NCBI GenBank assembly: GCA_025677815.1
Contig: JAIXMP010000002.1
Location: forward strand, 124,001-188,000
Source of the DNA: Phascolomyces articulosus
Taxonomy: Eukaryota; Mucoromycota; Mucoromycetes; Mucorales; Lichtheimiaceae
Length of the DNA stretch: 64,000 nt
Direction of reading: 5' to 3'
The notes under the pieces are model-generated. The model had not been told where the DNA came from. It ran no database searches and saw only the letters and a list, made by a program, of their open reading frames with translations. The position numbers and the translations under genes were made by a program. The number at the start of each line of letters is the position of its first letter. Position 1 is the first letter of the stretch. Shown piece after piece: positions 1 through 14,028 of the stretch.

Positions 1-43
1 ATATTTTACTGTGTATATATTTATTTGTTTCGTGTAAATGGCG

Positions 44-45
<2 letters not shown>

Positions 46-75
<30 letters not shown>
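46..75. repeat. (CT)n microsatellite
   Basis: Near-uninterrupted CT dinucleotide run in non-coding sequence. Confidence 0.9.
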
Positions 76-3000
76 ACATCTTATATCAAAGTATCCACTT
101 CTTCTTCCCCTTCACCCCCGAAAAAACCTCTTTATTTCCCTTTTATTTTCTCTTATATACAAAAAAAAAACCTCAAAAGAATTCCATTAGTTTAGTATAA
201 TATTATTATTATTATTATTATCTTATATATATATAAATATCTATCCATTTTAGTATTCTTCTTCTCTTCTTTTCAGTACCCAAAAAAAAAAGATTTTTTT
301 ATATATAATAATAAAAAAAATTAAAAGTATATAACATAACAAATCAATTATTTGATTTTCCAATATCATTATTAATTTACTTGCTTTATTAATGAAATTT
401 ACTTTTATATTTCATGTGTTAATCTAGGTGTGTGCGTGTGTATATACAAAGTTATAAGTTTATTAATAAAGAGTATTATATGGCCGCGTGGCAAAAAAGC
501 CTTTTTCAGGGCAATCTACCATTAGTATAGAAAAATAAAGCTGAGCTTGTATATATAAGAGTGTATTATTGACTTTATCAAAAAACGGCATTTATCATGT
601 TTATCTCCGTTAAATATATAAACTTTTTGTCATACAAAAAAAATACAATTGTGTTACAATGCACAACATCTGTTGTAATGCCGTTAAACAACAACAAGCA
701 ACGGGTGTAAAATAAGACAAGGATCATAATGCAAAATATGGATGATGTTACCAACTTAACAAAAATCCCAGCGAATCGAGATTCATTGCTTTATTTTTCC
801 CATCATAATCATCTCATCCTCCCTCTCCTCTTTCTCCCCCCCCCATTCAATCACTTCACACGATCATTATTGATATATGCAATGTGTGGATGATCCAATG
901 CTGTGTATTAAAGAATAGTCCCCACATTAAGAGACAGAGGGAGAGAGAGACCCACATCTGAGGTTTGATAGAGAGAAAAATGATTTTTTAGCTTAAAAAG
1001 ATTAAGCTTTTTGTACTAGCACATGTATGTCTATTAGGTTGTAATTACAATAAACCCAGCATGCCAATTAACTCTTTACTCTTCTTGTTGGAAAAAAAAA
1101 AGTCATTCTCCCTCTTTACTCTCTTATCAGTCTATACCAAAAACAATGAGGTGGGGGAACGTACAGAAAATAAAATAATAATCTATAATTAAAAGTTCTT
1201 TCCCTATATAGTTTATATCATCAAAAATAATAATAATAATAATAATCATAACATCAAACTAAAATGAAAATTGAAATAATATCAATTAAACCTATAAATT
1301 TTGTGTTATTCATCTTTGTGGGGGGGGGAAGGGAGGAGAGCGGTAAAAGAAGAACAAGAAGAACAAGTAGAAGGAATAGTAGATGAGAGAGAGACACACA
1401 AAAAAAGTTTAATTCTGCACTAATAAAATAAAAAATATTGACTCGATTAGTGAGTGGATCAAAAACATACAACAATACACGAGTATCTATCAAAGTATTG
1501 ATAATTATCCCATTGAAACAACATGTTCAATATACTTTTTTAAGATGTGTTGAATGAATACTTATAAATTGATGGATTTATTGTTTTATAATTTGATGTG
1601 AACGTGCTTCTTTCTTTCTTTACCATTATCCCGCGATCGTGCCAGTCATGAGAAAAAAAAGCCGTTGAATTGGAATGTCTTGTACAGACATCATTGGCTG
1701 TTATTATTGTTGTTTGCTGGAATAGAATCGTCATGAATGAATAATAACACTGTGATACTGATATACCCCAAGTTATGTGTAAATCATGGATTCCGATTAC
1801 TAGACAGACACAAGGTCCCACCTTACTTGCGATAAAATAGGGTATATAGACATGCGCTCTCATTCTCGTTGCTTTTTTTTTTTTTTGCAGATCGGATTAC
1901 TGTCGTATGTGAACACAACAGTGTGTGTATGTGTGTGTGGATTCAAAATTACCATGATCATCTATCATCATTATTGTACGTGCTATACAATATGGGAATT
2001 CTTGTACCATCATCTTTTGAATGACATGTTCTCTTTACATATTTGTATTCCTTGATTTCACTTTACTGGTTATCATTGCCATTGCTGTTTTGTTGATAAA
2101 AAAAAATCTAACAAAAAAGAAAAAACATACTAACTATATCTAATGATAATTACTATCGATGGAGTAGTAGAATATATTCACATCCATGGAATGAGAGGGA
2201 GAGGTCGTACTAAAGTATCTATTATGGTATGTAGCTAGTACTTTCTCTTATTGAAATTCTCATCTCTCTTAAAAAAGAGATCTACAGCTACTACGTATTA
2301 CACCTACAATAACCACCATCTCTCTTTTTTTTTTAAAAAAAAAAAACATAGTCGAGCAATAATAATAATAACCAAAGGATTCAGCAACGATATTCATAAG
2401 AAGTAAATATTAGAGAATGATGATTTCTTTTATTTTTTAACGAATACGTATGCATACTAAAAATAATTTTTTGTTAAAAGTTCTCGTTCGCTAAATTGGA
2501 GCATCTTGCTGTTGCTTCAAAGTCATTGGTTTAAAGAATGGTTAATTCTCTATTACTCACCAACAATACGATTGCTAAAAATACACTCTTGGATTCATAT
2601 TTGGAGAATTTTCGTTGTTGATGATGATGATGATGGAAGATTCGTTAGAAAAGTAAAAAAAAAATACCCCAAAGATATCAATAGAACATACCTACGTTAT
2701 TTTTATAATCATGGTCGACACCAAAAATGATATGTGATTGTAAAGTAGTAGTGGTTATATCTATTTTATTCATCCACTATCAAGTTATATTTATACATTA
2801 GTTATTGATTGTATAAAGAGGAAGATGAGTAACTATAATCACAGTGCTCTATATCATAATGATCTTCATCTTCTAGTCAGAATAACAGATAAAGTATTCA
2901 TCCGTCGAAACCTTTATTATGAACAAATATAATTAATATATTGACCTAGAGATCCTTTGTTTAGTTTTGTTTCATAGATTTATTATCACTCAAAAGCCAA

Positions 3001-5473
3001 TTATCCACTTATTAACTGATTATTTCGGAAAACTCTTGTAAGAAAACATATCCCTTGCTTATTCAATACCCATAAAATAACCCGTGTTTATACTATAAAA
3101 CGGTTTCCAATAATAACTCGCAGCTTATATCCCTCTTTTTTTTTTACAGTCTCCTTCATCCATCTTTATGATAATATGTGTTTAAAAGTGCTTATTTATA
3201 GAAGAGTTTCTATCGTTTTCTTTGATATATAAATAACTGTTAGATATAAAAACACCAATCACTCAAAAAACAAAATTTAAAACTCGTCTTTATTTAATAT
3301 CCAAAGGAGCGATCCTCCTCCTTCCTTTTTCCTGCTGGAATGAAAAAGATATACCCTCCACGTTTTTATGAAAAAAGGTCATATTCCATTCAAATCCATG
3401 TTTCAGTTACTTGTTTCAGAGTTTCTTTTTTTCTTTTTCTTTTTTTTTTTTTGTTCAATAGAAAAACGAGGAGGAGACAAAACAAAGATTAAATGTCCTC
3501 TCTCCCAATTCCTTGGAACAATAAGCTAAACATAATTTTTTTAATGGGAAAAAAAAAATAATCGTTGTTTTGCTGAGCTTTTTTGTTCATTTTCATTTAC
3601 CAAAAAAATACGCTCATCCGCTTTTTACGAGTTTCGTTTTAGTATAGTAATTAAAGCATCGGTGAAAATGTCCCATCTATAGATATTGAGCATTCGCTAG
3701 TTATTTTTTTTCTACTTCTTTCTCTTACCATCTCCACTTCTTTGGTTTCCGTTACCAACTCATAAAGGTTTAGCCTATTTGTATTAGAAAGGAAAAATAA
3801 CTCTCTTAATGAATACCCGCCAAGGAAATAAAATAAGAAAAGAAAGGACATCAAAGTGGAGAGAAAATGATGCAATTCATTAAGTATTACATATGAATTG
3901 AGCATTTAGATACATAATTTATAACATACCATAATGAATGAAAATAAGCATTCATGTTCCGCTACAAACGGGACGCAGAATCGGATAGAAAAAGTTTTAA
4001 ATAATAAAAGGATAGTATAGTAATCATTTAGATCGATAAAACGAAGAAGATGCGCCACTTTATTTCCTATTAGTTACTTGGCATACATAACTATATCAAA
4101 TATTATGGGCTGATATTAATGTCATTCATGTTTACGTAAAAATACACGTACATATACATCATATTATTATTAGAAACAGTGCAACCCAATCAGCCACACA
4201 TAGCATATCGGCTATAACAGAATGAAATAGAACAAGATTATTAGTACAAAATTAAATTATCTGACCATCAAAAAAAAAAAAATATAACATTTACATTTTT
4301 GAAGAGTTATTTGTCATCGATTTAAGTGCGCGGAGGAAAGGGAAAGATGCGCTCGGATGAAGCGAGGAAAAGAAAACAAGGTAGTTTATCATTAAAGAAA
4401 GTTCTTTGGGTTGTTAAATTACCTTTTTAAATTATAATATTTGTTGTCAATATCACGACTCGTTCAATGATGTTGTATATTATCGGTAGGATAATATATT
4501 TCCATCATAGCTATTCTTGTTTTTGAGTGCTTATATAATTATTTCTACATTTGATACGATACCTAATGGAGCTAGAAGAGATGATGGATCCTCTCTAAGG
4601 TATATACATTTTTTATCTCAAATTACTTATATTATCTGAAAAAGTAATAAAAGGTAAATTGTCTATATACTATGGCTATGATCTGATACATTCATATCAA
4701 TTTTATTTACATAATGATCACACTATAATGATCGAAGATCTGTCATAGAGATAACGCCATCATCATCAACATGGTTGTAATATTAATAATTGCAAGTGAG
4801 ATCGTCGCTCATTACGATTTAATCGAACCATGTTTTTTTCATCAAAGTTTATATTTATAGCATATCCTTCTTTCCGAAATTACGTAGAATTTAATAATCA
4901 TCATCATTATGATCTTCTGTTTCATAAAAAAAAATAACACATATTTTTACTATGACTCATTTACTAGATACATTTACAAAAAAAAACCATTGCGCGGACG
5001 TATAAAGAGATGAGCCGTCAATATACTATGTATCTTAGTATTTCGTAATAATTAGGACAACACGATTTGTCGAGTAATTGGGGGGGAGGAGGTATATCGT
5101 GAGCACATTTTTAATGGCCACCTTTTAAGTGGTTATAACTATCACTATAAGAATCCAATTTCTCTTCTTCAATGGATGCTAAACCCAAATAGATAAATTA
5201 TACGACCTTCAGTTCGTTTGTTTATCAAAAAGAAAGGGCAAATAAAATAAATCTCCTTGGGAGAAAGAATGAATGCAAGATAAGCTAATCATACTGTAAA
5301 TGATCATCAATAAGCATCAATATACTTTAAAGGCTGAGAAAATATAATAAAAAAATTCCGTATTGATGATGATGAAGGATCAATTTAAGCTATATTGTGA
5401 ATAGAATGACTCTATTTTTGACATTCATCTACTTATTAGGTTAGAAAGAGATCGATTCTTTTTGAAAATTGGG

Positions 5474-5502
5474 GTGCGTGTGTGTGTGTGTGTGTGTGCG
5501 TG
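5474..5502. repeat. (GT)n microsatellite
   Basis: Run of GT dinucleotides with one GC interruption near each end, in the gene-poor left part of the window. Confidence 0.9.
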
Positions 5503-7411
5503 ATAGATAGTTTGTGTAAAAGAGAAATATTCATGATCTTCAAAGACAAACTAGGTTAAAACCCCCATTTTTTTTCAAAAAAAGTGGGTTTAGTACCAAA
5601 TTAGAAAGTGAATTCCAATATTTTCACTAAATAAGAATCTTTTTTATAAAAAAAAACACTTGGCAAAAAAAAGAGAGAGAGGATGATTTTTAGACTATGG
5701 ATTAGATTCAATTCGTCGTACTAAAGAGCTATATATCACAAACACACACACACACTTAAGGAAGGTTCTATGCATGCCATTTTTTTTTAGTTTAGCTTTA
5801 TTTCATTTGTAAGGCACAAAAAAAAAAAAAAAAAAGACAGACAAAAAAAAAAGTTATCGGAATGAAATGATTCGTTGAAAATACGTGGCGCCACTTCTTT
5901 CAATCCACCTTTTCTTTATTTTCACCTATACAATAAATTTATTAGCAATGACGCATTTTTATTGTATAAATGTATCTATCCATTCAAACATGCATGTATA
6001 ATAATAGGATAAACGAAAATAATGATAATGATGATTAATATTAATATTAAAAAAAAAAGATCTTCTTCATCTCTCTCTCCCCACACATACAACAAAATAA
6101 AATGAAAAAAAATATGAAATTAAATTCATCATAATTTTATTTTACAAGAAAGGATCACAATTCAATATAAAAATTTGGGTCATGTTATAAGTAATTATAA
6201 GAAAATGATCAAAAAGAATAAGCTTTTGATATTATGTAAACTCCTTCCATTATTATAAATTTTCTATAACTTTCATACTAGACTAAAAAAAGATTGGGGC
6301 AAGTGTAACGTAACGCTTTAACCAAATAAAAAGAAAGTTTCCATTTAACAAGTGTAGTAATACATGATATATATATATGTGTGTGTGAGAATCGTTCTAC
6401 TATTTACTTATCATGTCGTATTAGGGTTATACGAAAGATCTTGTGTGTCTATAAGAAAAATGGTGTAAGTAATGTACAACATCCCCAATTATTATTATTA
6501 TAATAATAAAAAAATTATAGAGTCCAAATTGAATAATGCTTAAAAAAAAACTTGCTTCGCATAGTTGATGAGCGCGTGGCATAAAATCCTTTCTGGGTAA
6601 GCGAGAATGCTCTTCCATGGTAACCCACATTTTCGGGTTCATTGTAAGCTTATCGGGAAAAAAAAGCTTATTGCTTAACAACAACAAAAAAAAACATATG
6701 GAACACAATCATGTTATTTTATATATATTGAATTATATAAATTTCTTTATTATTATTACAAGAAAAAGAAAAAGAACAAATAAATGATATATAAAGAAAA
6801 AGAAGTGTGTGTGTGTATGTTTGTGTGTGCGATACTATTTTTTTGCTATTGACAACATGAATCCAATTTTGAATAAAAAAAGGAATGAAAGAAAGGGCTT
6901 GTTATATAATAAGACAAAGACAGAGAAGATGGTGATTATAAAATTACAATTTGAACGGTAAATAAAGAAGAAGGATGGGGGGGAAATGATAAAAGAATAA
7001 ATGCATATGTGGTTTTTTTTTGTTTTTACTTCTACCAAAAAGTATATAATTATGAAATGTCCAAACCAGTGGATTCAAATGATATATAATACGAAGATGA
7101 ATATGTGTGTGTGAAGTAGTAGTTTAAGCGCGGATATATGAAAAATAAATAAAGCATATCAAGGAAGGACTTGGGTAGTACAAAGTGTCGACATCGGAGA
7201 GAGATAGAGAGAGTAAGAGAGAGAGTGTGTGTAATGAAATTTGGGGGAGAGAAGGAGTTGAGAAAAATGAGGTGGTCAAACAAAAGGGAATATAATAATA
7301 ATACTAACAATTGGTAGTAGTAATAATAGTAGTAATAATAATAATAATAATAAAACAGGATGAACTGGAGGAGTAAAATAAAGTGAGACATAATAAATGA
7401 TGAATAATAAT

Positions 7412-8170
7412 TTAATCCGTGGACGATGAAGATTCATCTCGGACGATACGTAAAAGCCGCTGTCGCTCGCGTGTTCGAATGGCCTGACGTCGGTTCTGGA
7501 ACCAAATTTGAACAGTCCGAGGGCTCATACCCAGTTGTCGACCCAGCTCAGCACGGAGTTGTGTAGAAGGAAATACCGTTCGATCAAATACACGATTTAG
7601 TACTTCAAGTTGCTTGGCATTGGCTCGTCTTCGTTTGGCCTTGAGTGGAGGAGGTGTACTACTAGAGGAAGAGAAGGAAGCTTGTTCATCATCACTTGCA
7701 CAACAACTACTGCTACTACTAATCACACTATGATTACTTGAATCATGTTGATGTGTTGTTGTTGAACTAGTAGAAGAAGGAAGATGTCGTAATTGTTGCT
7801 TTTTTAATGGTAATTTTCTTGTCATGGTATCAATGGTAGGCATGGACATATCATGAGTGGTTGTTGTTGTTGTTGTTGTCGAAGTCGAGACACTACCAAT
7901 ACTGGATAATGAAGAAGAAGAGTCATTGGTCCAACTCATTACCATACGATCCTCTGATTTCAATGCCCAAATAGGTGGCAATGGATAACCAGATAAAGGT
8001 GAACATGATCCACTGGAAGGTGCGCTTTCAGGTGATGAAAGGGATGGGCATACATCTTGTTCACACAAAAGATTCGAGATATCAAGTACAGCAGGACGAT
8101 TACCACGTGTTGCTGTGGTTGTTGTAGATGATGTATTGTTAAGTAAACTTGACACTGAGAATGCAGACAT
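7412..8170 (-). CDS. Homeobox transcription factor
   Basis: Single-exon gene of 252 aa. The C-terminus carries a homeodomain, about residues 176-235, with a basic start (AKRRRANAKQ) and recognition helix motif VQIWFQNRRQ, Trp at about residue 223. The first two thirds is Ser/Thr-rich with polySer, polyThr and a Gln/His-rich stretch, typical of fungal activators or repressors. Homeodomain proteins bind AT-rich DNA in the nucleus and in fungi control growth, sporulation or stress genes. No other domain is visible, so the target pathway cannot be inferred and no symbol is given. The ATG is followed by an uninterrupted frame. A TTTG-type repeat lies just upstream, in the leader. The acidic, Ser-rich tail ends only a few residues after the homeodomain. 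Confidence 0.9.
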   Translation of the reverse strand: MSAFSVSSLLNNTSSTTTTATRGNRPAVLDISNLLCEQDVCPSLSSPESAPSSGSCSPLSGYPLPPIWALKSEDRMVMSWTNDSSSSLSSIGSVSTSTTTTTTTTHDMSMPTIDTMTRKLPLKKQQLRHLPSSTSSTTTHQHDSSNHSVISSSSSCCASDDEQASFSSSSSTPPPLKAKRRRANAKQLEVLNRVFDRTVFPSTQLRAELGRQLGMSPRTVQIWFQNRRQAIRTRERQRLLRIVRDESSSSTD

Positions 8171-10004
8171 TTTTATGTTTGTTGTTATTTGTTTGTTTGT
8201 TTGTTTGAAAAAGATAAGAGTAAAGAAATGTCAAATTGATTAAAATATTATAAAAGGAAAGGGTGTGGAAAGAAGAAGATGAATGAGAAAAAAAGATAAT
8301 GAAAAAAAATGAAAAAAAAGATCAATTTTCTTAAAAAAAGATCAAAAGTAAAGAAGAAAAAAAGGGAAAATGGGAAAGAAAAAAAAGAAACAAATTGAAC
8401 AATGGAAGCTCTTTTTATATAATTTTTTGAAACTTGAAAAAAAAAGTGGAGCGATGTGAAAAATAGATAATGCTAATAGTAGGAACCTATCAGTCGTGCC
8501 TTCTAAAACTCGTCAGAGTTGTCTCGCTCGAGCCAACATGTCAATTGAAAAAAAAAAGAAAAGTGGCTTAATTGGAAGAGAGGGGGGAGGAGGATAATGA
8601 ATGGAGTGGAGTGGGGGGAGGAGAATGAAAGACCTTTCATTTCCCCGATATGAGACTTCATTGGGAGAAACGATGTCGTCCGATTTTTCAAGTTGTACAA
8701 AGTAGGGTCTGGTCCATTGGGTCCTTCCTTCCCAATGATCATTATAATATAATTGGGGGGAGTAACAAGTTATCGTTTATTGTAACCTATTAAAAAGTGG
8801 TACTAACTTAATAAAGTGTGGTGGGGGAATAACGAACTACTACTTTAACGTGTGTTTAAAGTGTTCGATCATTAACTTCTTTCAAATCCTTTTCCCTACC
8901 CCCCAAGTCTTTTTTTTTCTTTATTGTTTTTTATTTCATTTTACTATTATAACGAAGTCTTTTCCGTTTCAAGCTTATTCCGACTTTGAGAGTCGAGGCA
9001 ATAACAAGCTTTTTTTTACCCCCAAAAACTCACGCCATTATTCTTTTTTCTTATAACTTGATTCATATTAATTTCATTTTATTATTACTTATTATTACTT
9101 ATATTACTTATCATTTATTATAGTTAATAATTATAATGTCATTATTTATTATTATTATTATTATTAATCCTTCACTAAATACTACGAGAAAAGATCGCTC
9201 TTTTCTTTTTTTCCCATGTGAATTCTTTGCCCTTTCATTAATGATAATTAAAAGATGTTTATTACTTTTTCATGAATGACAGCAGATTTGACAAGTAGGA
9301 CGATATTGAAGGGATGATGAATAAATCCCTTTTTAAATGGAGTGCTGTTGCTTTTCCTTTTTTATATGGTTTTTTTTTTCGAAGTCTATTATTTTGAGTT
9401 TGGATGATAATATATATATATAATTGGCTGACAGTAGAGAAATATGGAAAAGGATTAAACATCAGACAAACACCATATACCATTCCATGAAGCAGTTTAC
9501 AATTCAATGAAAAATGGGGGAGATAAATCCAAATAAAGTCAACAACACGAAACCGATTGGTTAAAGTAACACACACGTTTTTTTTTTTGAATGGAAAAGT
9601 ATAAACAACTTGTGTGCCTTGCCATTTATTTTTATAGTCAATGCCCTTTTATGGAAACCATTGCAAAAAATAATCTTTTTTTTTTTGATCCGAGGAAAAA
9701 ATCCACTTCATATGAATGGTGTCACTTTTTTCATTTTCACTTTTTTAATTCAAAAGACTCACGCCATTCTTTGGCTTTTAATGTATGACTGCATAGAAAC
9801 GGAGAAAATAAAACCATCATCATTATCGTCATCTGGATTGACGTTCGAGAAAAAATCCCAACTTGGAATCTTTTTTTTTGACAAACGGAAATGAAGGGAG
9901 GGTGATCGGATTCTTATTATTAAGAATGGAATGGAATGGAATGATAACAAAAAAACACATGTTTCTCTTTTTTTTATTATAAAAATATATTCGATATGAT
10001 TTGT
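8171..10004. other. Intergenic spacer upstream of the homeobox gene
   Basis: Purine-rich on the + strand (pyrimidine-rich in homeobox orientation), with several A/T and G runs. It presumably holds the homeobox promoter and 5' leader on its left side and the 3' end of the complex I subunit gene on its right. I see no further gene. Confidence 0.5.
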
Positions 10005-10581
10005 TTAATCTTCGTAGCCGGAAGGTGGGTTACGTGCGCGGTTAGGAACTATCATCAATAATAAATAATTGACCACGAAATTTGTGAATAAGGTGAATGA
10101 TGTCGATATTTTTCAATTTTGAATTACTTTTTACCCTCCCCAATGGATAGACAACTCCATCATAATAACGCGTTTTAAACAAAATCTCTCTCCCTCCCTC
10201 TCTCTCCCTCTCTCTCTTCCTACTTTCTCTTGTCATACTATATGAATATAAAGAATTATACTTACGAGGATAGGTAACTGGGAGTTCAGGATAACCCTTG
10301 AATCCAAAATAATTACGACGAATGGAAGGAACAGTCCAGACCATAGCGGGGCCTATATATTCAAATGCCCATTTATTTTATTTATTGTTGTTGTTGTTGT
10401 TATCGTTGGTAAGATTGTTTAATTAATAAAATGTGAATCGTTTCGTAATATTTGAAAATTGTCCTGTTAATAATAAAGTAGAATTCAAAAAATATAAATT
10501 AAAATTACCAATGCTGCCAATGGCAAATGACCAAAAAATGACAGGTCTTTCAATAGCGAAACGACGTAATGCTCCGGCCAT
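10005..10581 (-). CDS. Complex I 9.5 kDa subunit (NDUFA3-like)
   Basis: Three exons on the minus strand (10581-10509, 10352-10266, 10048-10005) give 67 aa. The protein has the layout of the Neurospora NADH-ubiquinone oxidoreductase 9.5 kDa subunit: a short basic N-terminus (MAGALRRFAIERP), one hydrophobic transmembrane helix (VIFWSFAIGSIGPAMVW), then a VPSIRR motif and a conserved tail with YP and ending PPSGYED. It is an accessory membrane-arm subunit of mitochondrial complex I. All junctions are GT-AG and in phase. Intron 2 contains a long purine tract. A naive reading through intron 2 stays open and gives a false longer C-terminus, but the spliced version restores the family tail. Confidence 0.88.
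10183..10219. repeat. CT-rich tract inside an intron
   Basis: Imperfect CTCTCCCT-type run (GA-rich in the gene's sense) within intron 2 of the complex I 9.5 kDa subunit gene. Confidence 0.8.
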
Positions 10582-12185
10582 GTTTAATGATTATGTGAAG
10601 AGAGGGGGGTGAAGTTGTTATTAGAGGTCGCTTTACTGAGTGGAAATTTTGTCGCGCGCTCTTCTGTTATGGCTTGCTCTATTTTTCTTTTTGCAATAAA
10701 CAAGCTGAGTATTAAATTTGCCGTAATGACGTCGCTCCTCATCTATTTAGGCTGTCAAATCCGCTTCTATAAGGATCATCTATAATCACTTGAAAAGGCT
10801 ATCACCTTATTTATATATATATTTATGTCATGTCATTTTACGTTTATTAAATTTCAAAGTATTCATGACTAAACAAAAATAAAGGTGATCTTCCTATAGA
10901 TTATTTGTAATAGATAGTGCTTTTTTGTTTTACCTCCTCATCTTTCAAACTACAGGCAAGCCCAAAAAAAAGTACCCCGTGTATGTTGTAAAGAACGTGT
11001 TAAAATATAACTATGAAACTAAAAAGTTAAATTCTATAAAGAAAAACAAGCATCTTGACATCATCATACTCATTACACACTGATATTGGTATTACTTTAT
11101 ATATATTATTATTATTCTATGTACATCGAGCATAGTTGAGTATCAATCATTATAATGGCATGTTGATAAGTAGCGCTTAGAACCTTTTGAGGATGAATAA
11201 CTCAGCTGATTGCTGATCCATCATAACAACCAGTGTTTATATTGGTATGGCAACAAACAATTGAGGAGAACAAGAATATATTACCATGGCAATCAAATAA
11301 TATTTTTTATCATTATTGAAACGTATTCAACATATGATGATTACATTACCATGACAACGGACGACAATTTACTAGACTGTATCATTGCAACAATCAATAT
11401 TGAATTTGATTGTTCGCTATAATATATACATTTATATATATATCAAGTTTTAGGATCTATCCCTTATTATTAATGTATTTAATATATCATAATCATTGGA
11501 TTTGATTATTGTTACTATTATTATCTTGAATCTAGACAGTATCAATAATAAATCGAAAAAAAAATAATGGACTCAGTTGTATGAATATTATGCCGATAAG
11601 CATACAGTGGATGTAAAAAAAATAGAGTAGCAGTATAAAATGCAACTTGTTGTCAAACAGGATATAATTTCTCCTTCAACCATGACATCATGATTGACCG
11701 TCAATTATATATGGTAATGAAATTTCGACGCTAATTTTTTTAGTACATATGTTATATACATATCTCTTGTACTTCGCTGTATATTGAAGCGCTCAACTCC
11801 CTTGTTATACTCAATAACGTATACATATAAATCTACTCCTTCTCTTTTTTAAATGATCCTTCTATTTTTACATATTATGAGACAATAAAAATAACAAGAA
11901 CAAAGGCAAAACTTTATTACCTTTTATTTGTGTTGGCTACTAATTACTATTACTATGTCGTTTCGTCGTTGTTGTTGGCTTTTAGAAATGTTTCCGAAAA
12001 GAAGGGGTGTTATCTCACACACGGTTTCGTTTCCGACAAGTTATTGAAATATTTAAAACCATCATTTTTTAAAGAACCTATTTAAATGATATACTTCTCT
12101 TTTTGATTATTATTATTATTATTCTTTCACCTTTTTTATTTTATTTTGGCAACTATTATCCGTAAATAATATAAAAAAAATAACC
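10582..12185. other. Intergenic spacer between divergent genes
   Basis: AT-rich region between the leftward complex I subunit gene and the rightward augmin-like gene, so it should contain both promoters. Only short frames without family resemblance are present. Confidence 0.5.
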
Positions 12186-14028
12186 ATGGTCATTACCACT
12201 TCTGATGTATTAAACAATTCAACACCTTCTCAACCACAACAGCTAGATAATAAACTTGATTGGGATCAGGTAAGAAATAAGAGGGGTTTTTTTTTGAATC
12301 TTTACTATTTTATTTTATTCATTCCCAAATATTGGAATGCATATTGACATACACACACACACATATGTTATATATATATTGAAAATAGATCGATACATGG
12401 CTTCATGAACTTTATCCAGTCAACATGCCAGTATTTGAAAAAGACGATTGTACATTACATAGTTTACAACAATTACATAAAAAAACAGAAGAAGCAAGTA
12501 ATATTATGGAACTTGTATTGAATACGCAACGACAATTAAGTGACGATAACGCAAGACAAGGTATATCGATGAAAATGGATTATATTATTCTCTTTTTTTG
12601 GTTATGCATATGACGTCAATTCACCCCTGAGTTGGATGTGTGGTCTTTTTTTTTAACATATCATCATCATCCATCTCCTCCTCTTCTTGTCTTTATCCCC
12701 CTCGTCCTCCTCCCCCCAATCATTATTTACTAATACATATATAATCACTTTATTATTATCACTTAGCCGCTATGTGGCAAGAAAAATTAGATGCACTTGA
12801 AATAAGTCGATCATCCATGTCCACTCAAGGAACACGTGCATTAGATGCTTTAGGACTTCTTGCTGTACGTTTAGGAATTGAAGATACGTCTTTGAGCAGG
12901 TATGTTAATATTTATTCAATTGGTAAAAAAAAAATAAGAACATATGAGTTGAATAGAATCTCCCCCATCTAACATGATATTAGTTATCACACAGCATTAG
13001 CTCAGTTAACGATGGATACGATGGATACTTGTTTAGAAGAAAAGGAGATTGAAGAAACTGAATATGCTCTGCAGAGTCGGATCCAAAACGCGGAAGGTGA
13101 ATTAAACAAGATGAAAGGGTGAGTTGAGAAAAGAGAACTTTTTCGGATAGATATCCATATATGATCTATATAACTATAATAACGTTCCATTTGGCACGAT
13201 CGTTATTGTTTTTGTAAAATCTATATCCATGATAAGAAAATGACTCCTTTTGTTTTGCTGACAAATTTTTCTCCTCTTTTTTTCCCCTTTGAACAATTAT
13301 TCAACTTCTTTTTCCGTTTCCCTTTTGTCCTCTATAGAATTTTATCCACTGTAAAGCAACGACGTAGAAATGAAAATCATTGGGATAATCATGATGTTCA
13401 TTTAATGCAACAACAGAACAAAGAATCAAAGAATGATTATGCAAGAATGCAGGTATGTTATAATAAAAAAAATGAGTTGTATGTTTCTTCTATGCAAGGG
13501 GTGGGATAGGAAAGAAGCATGGACTAAAAAAATATATCTTTTTAGTATGATTTTGATGCATTAGAAGTTGAGCAACATGAATTACGATTAGAAGCTATCA
13601 AAAAATTAGAACAAGATATGACTTCTTTAGAAGCGATCTTGACTGAAAAGAATGGAGTGGTAGATAGTTATGGCAATTTACCTTCTGTAAGTAATAATCA
13701 ATATATATTGGGATTTCGCTCTTTTCCCCCTTTGACTTATATTCTTTTTTTTTGTGTCAATATAGGATATGGTTTTAGCATCATTGAAAATCCAAGATGC
13801 CCAAGATCGACTTGTAAGTTTTTCTATATATTTTTTATAAACTCAAAGAGGATCTTATAGACCATCCCCTCTTTCTCCCGACCCATCATCCTTTTTTCTC
13901 CTCCCTGTTTTTTGTTTGTTTGTAGTGGTAGAACGTTTTACTCATTTAGATGTTCTTTTTATTTATAGAATAATCTGGGTCGTGAACGAGAACGATTACT
14001 GGCCGATATTGCTGACAATGTGCGATAA
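12186..14028 (+). CDS. HAUS1: Augmin complex subunit 1 (HAUS1-like)
   Basis: Eight exons (12186-12269, 12389-12560, 12767-12899, 12984-13118, 13338-13452, 13546-13686, 13766-13813, 13969-14028) give 295 aa; the human protein is about 278. Conserved blocks appear in the same order as in animal HAUS1: the N-terminal IDTWLHELYPVNMPVF segment, STQGTRALDALGLLAVRLG followed by DTSL, long coiled-coil heptads in the middle, and the C-terminal SYGNLPS/LASLKIQDAQDRL block. Augmin binds existing microtubules and recruits gamma-tubulin for branching nucleation in the spindle. All introns are GT-AG and phases agree. Augmin is absent from the standard yeasts, so its presence here is notable. Alternatively it could be another coiled-coil spindle protein, but the ordered block match makes HAUS1 much the best call. 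Confidence 0.82.

Larger units (their letters stand above)
1..7411. other. Gene-poor AT-rich spacer
   Basis: No open frame here combines family resemblance, splice sites and plausible composition. All frames are short and low-complexity. The stretch has many A/T homopolymers, TAT/AAT trinucleotide runs and simple repeats. It lies on the 3' side of the homeobox gene, which reads leftward. A short or fast-evolving non-coding RNA could be missed by eye. Confidence 0.6.

Noticed and set aside
4781..4860. Possible tRNA because of a TTCGATT-like box on the minus strand
   Set aside because: No matching A box, no acceptor or anticodon stems could be paired.
7050..7391. 113-aa frame with polyTyr on the minus strand
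   Set aside because: The polyTyr comes from an AAT/TTA-type trinucleotide run and the rest is low complexity just past the homeobox stop codon.
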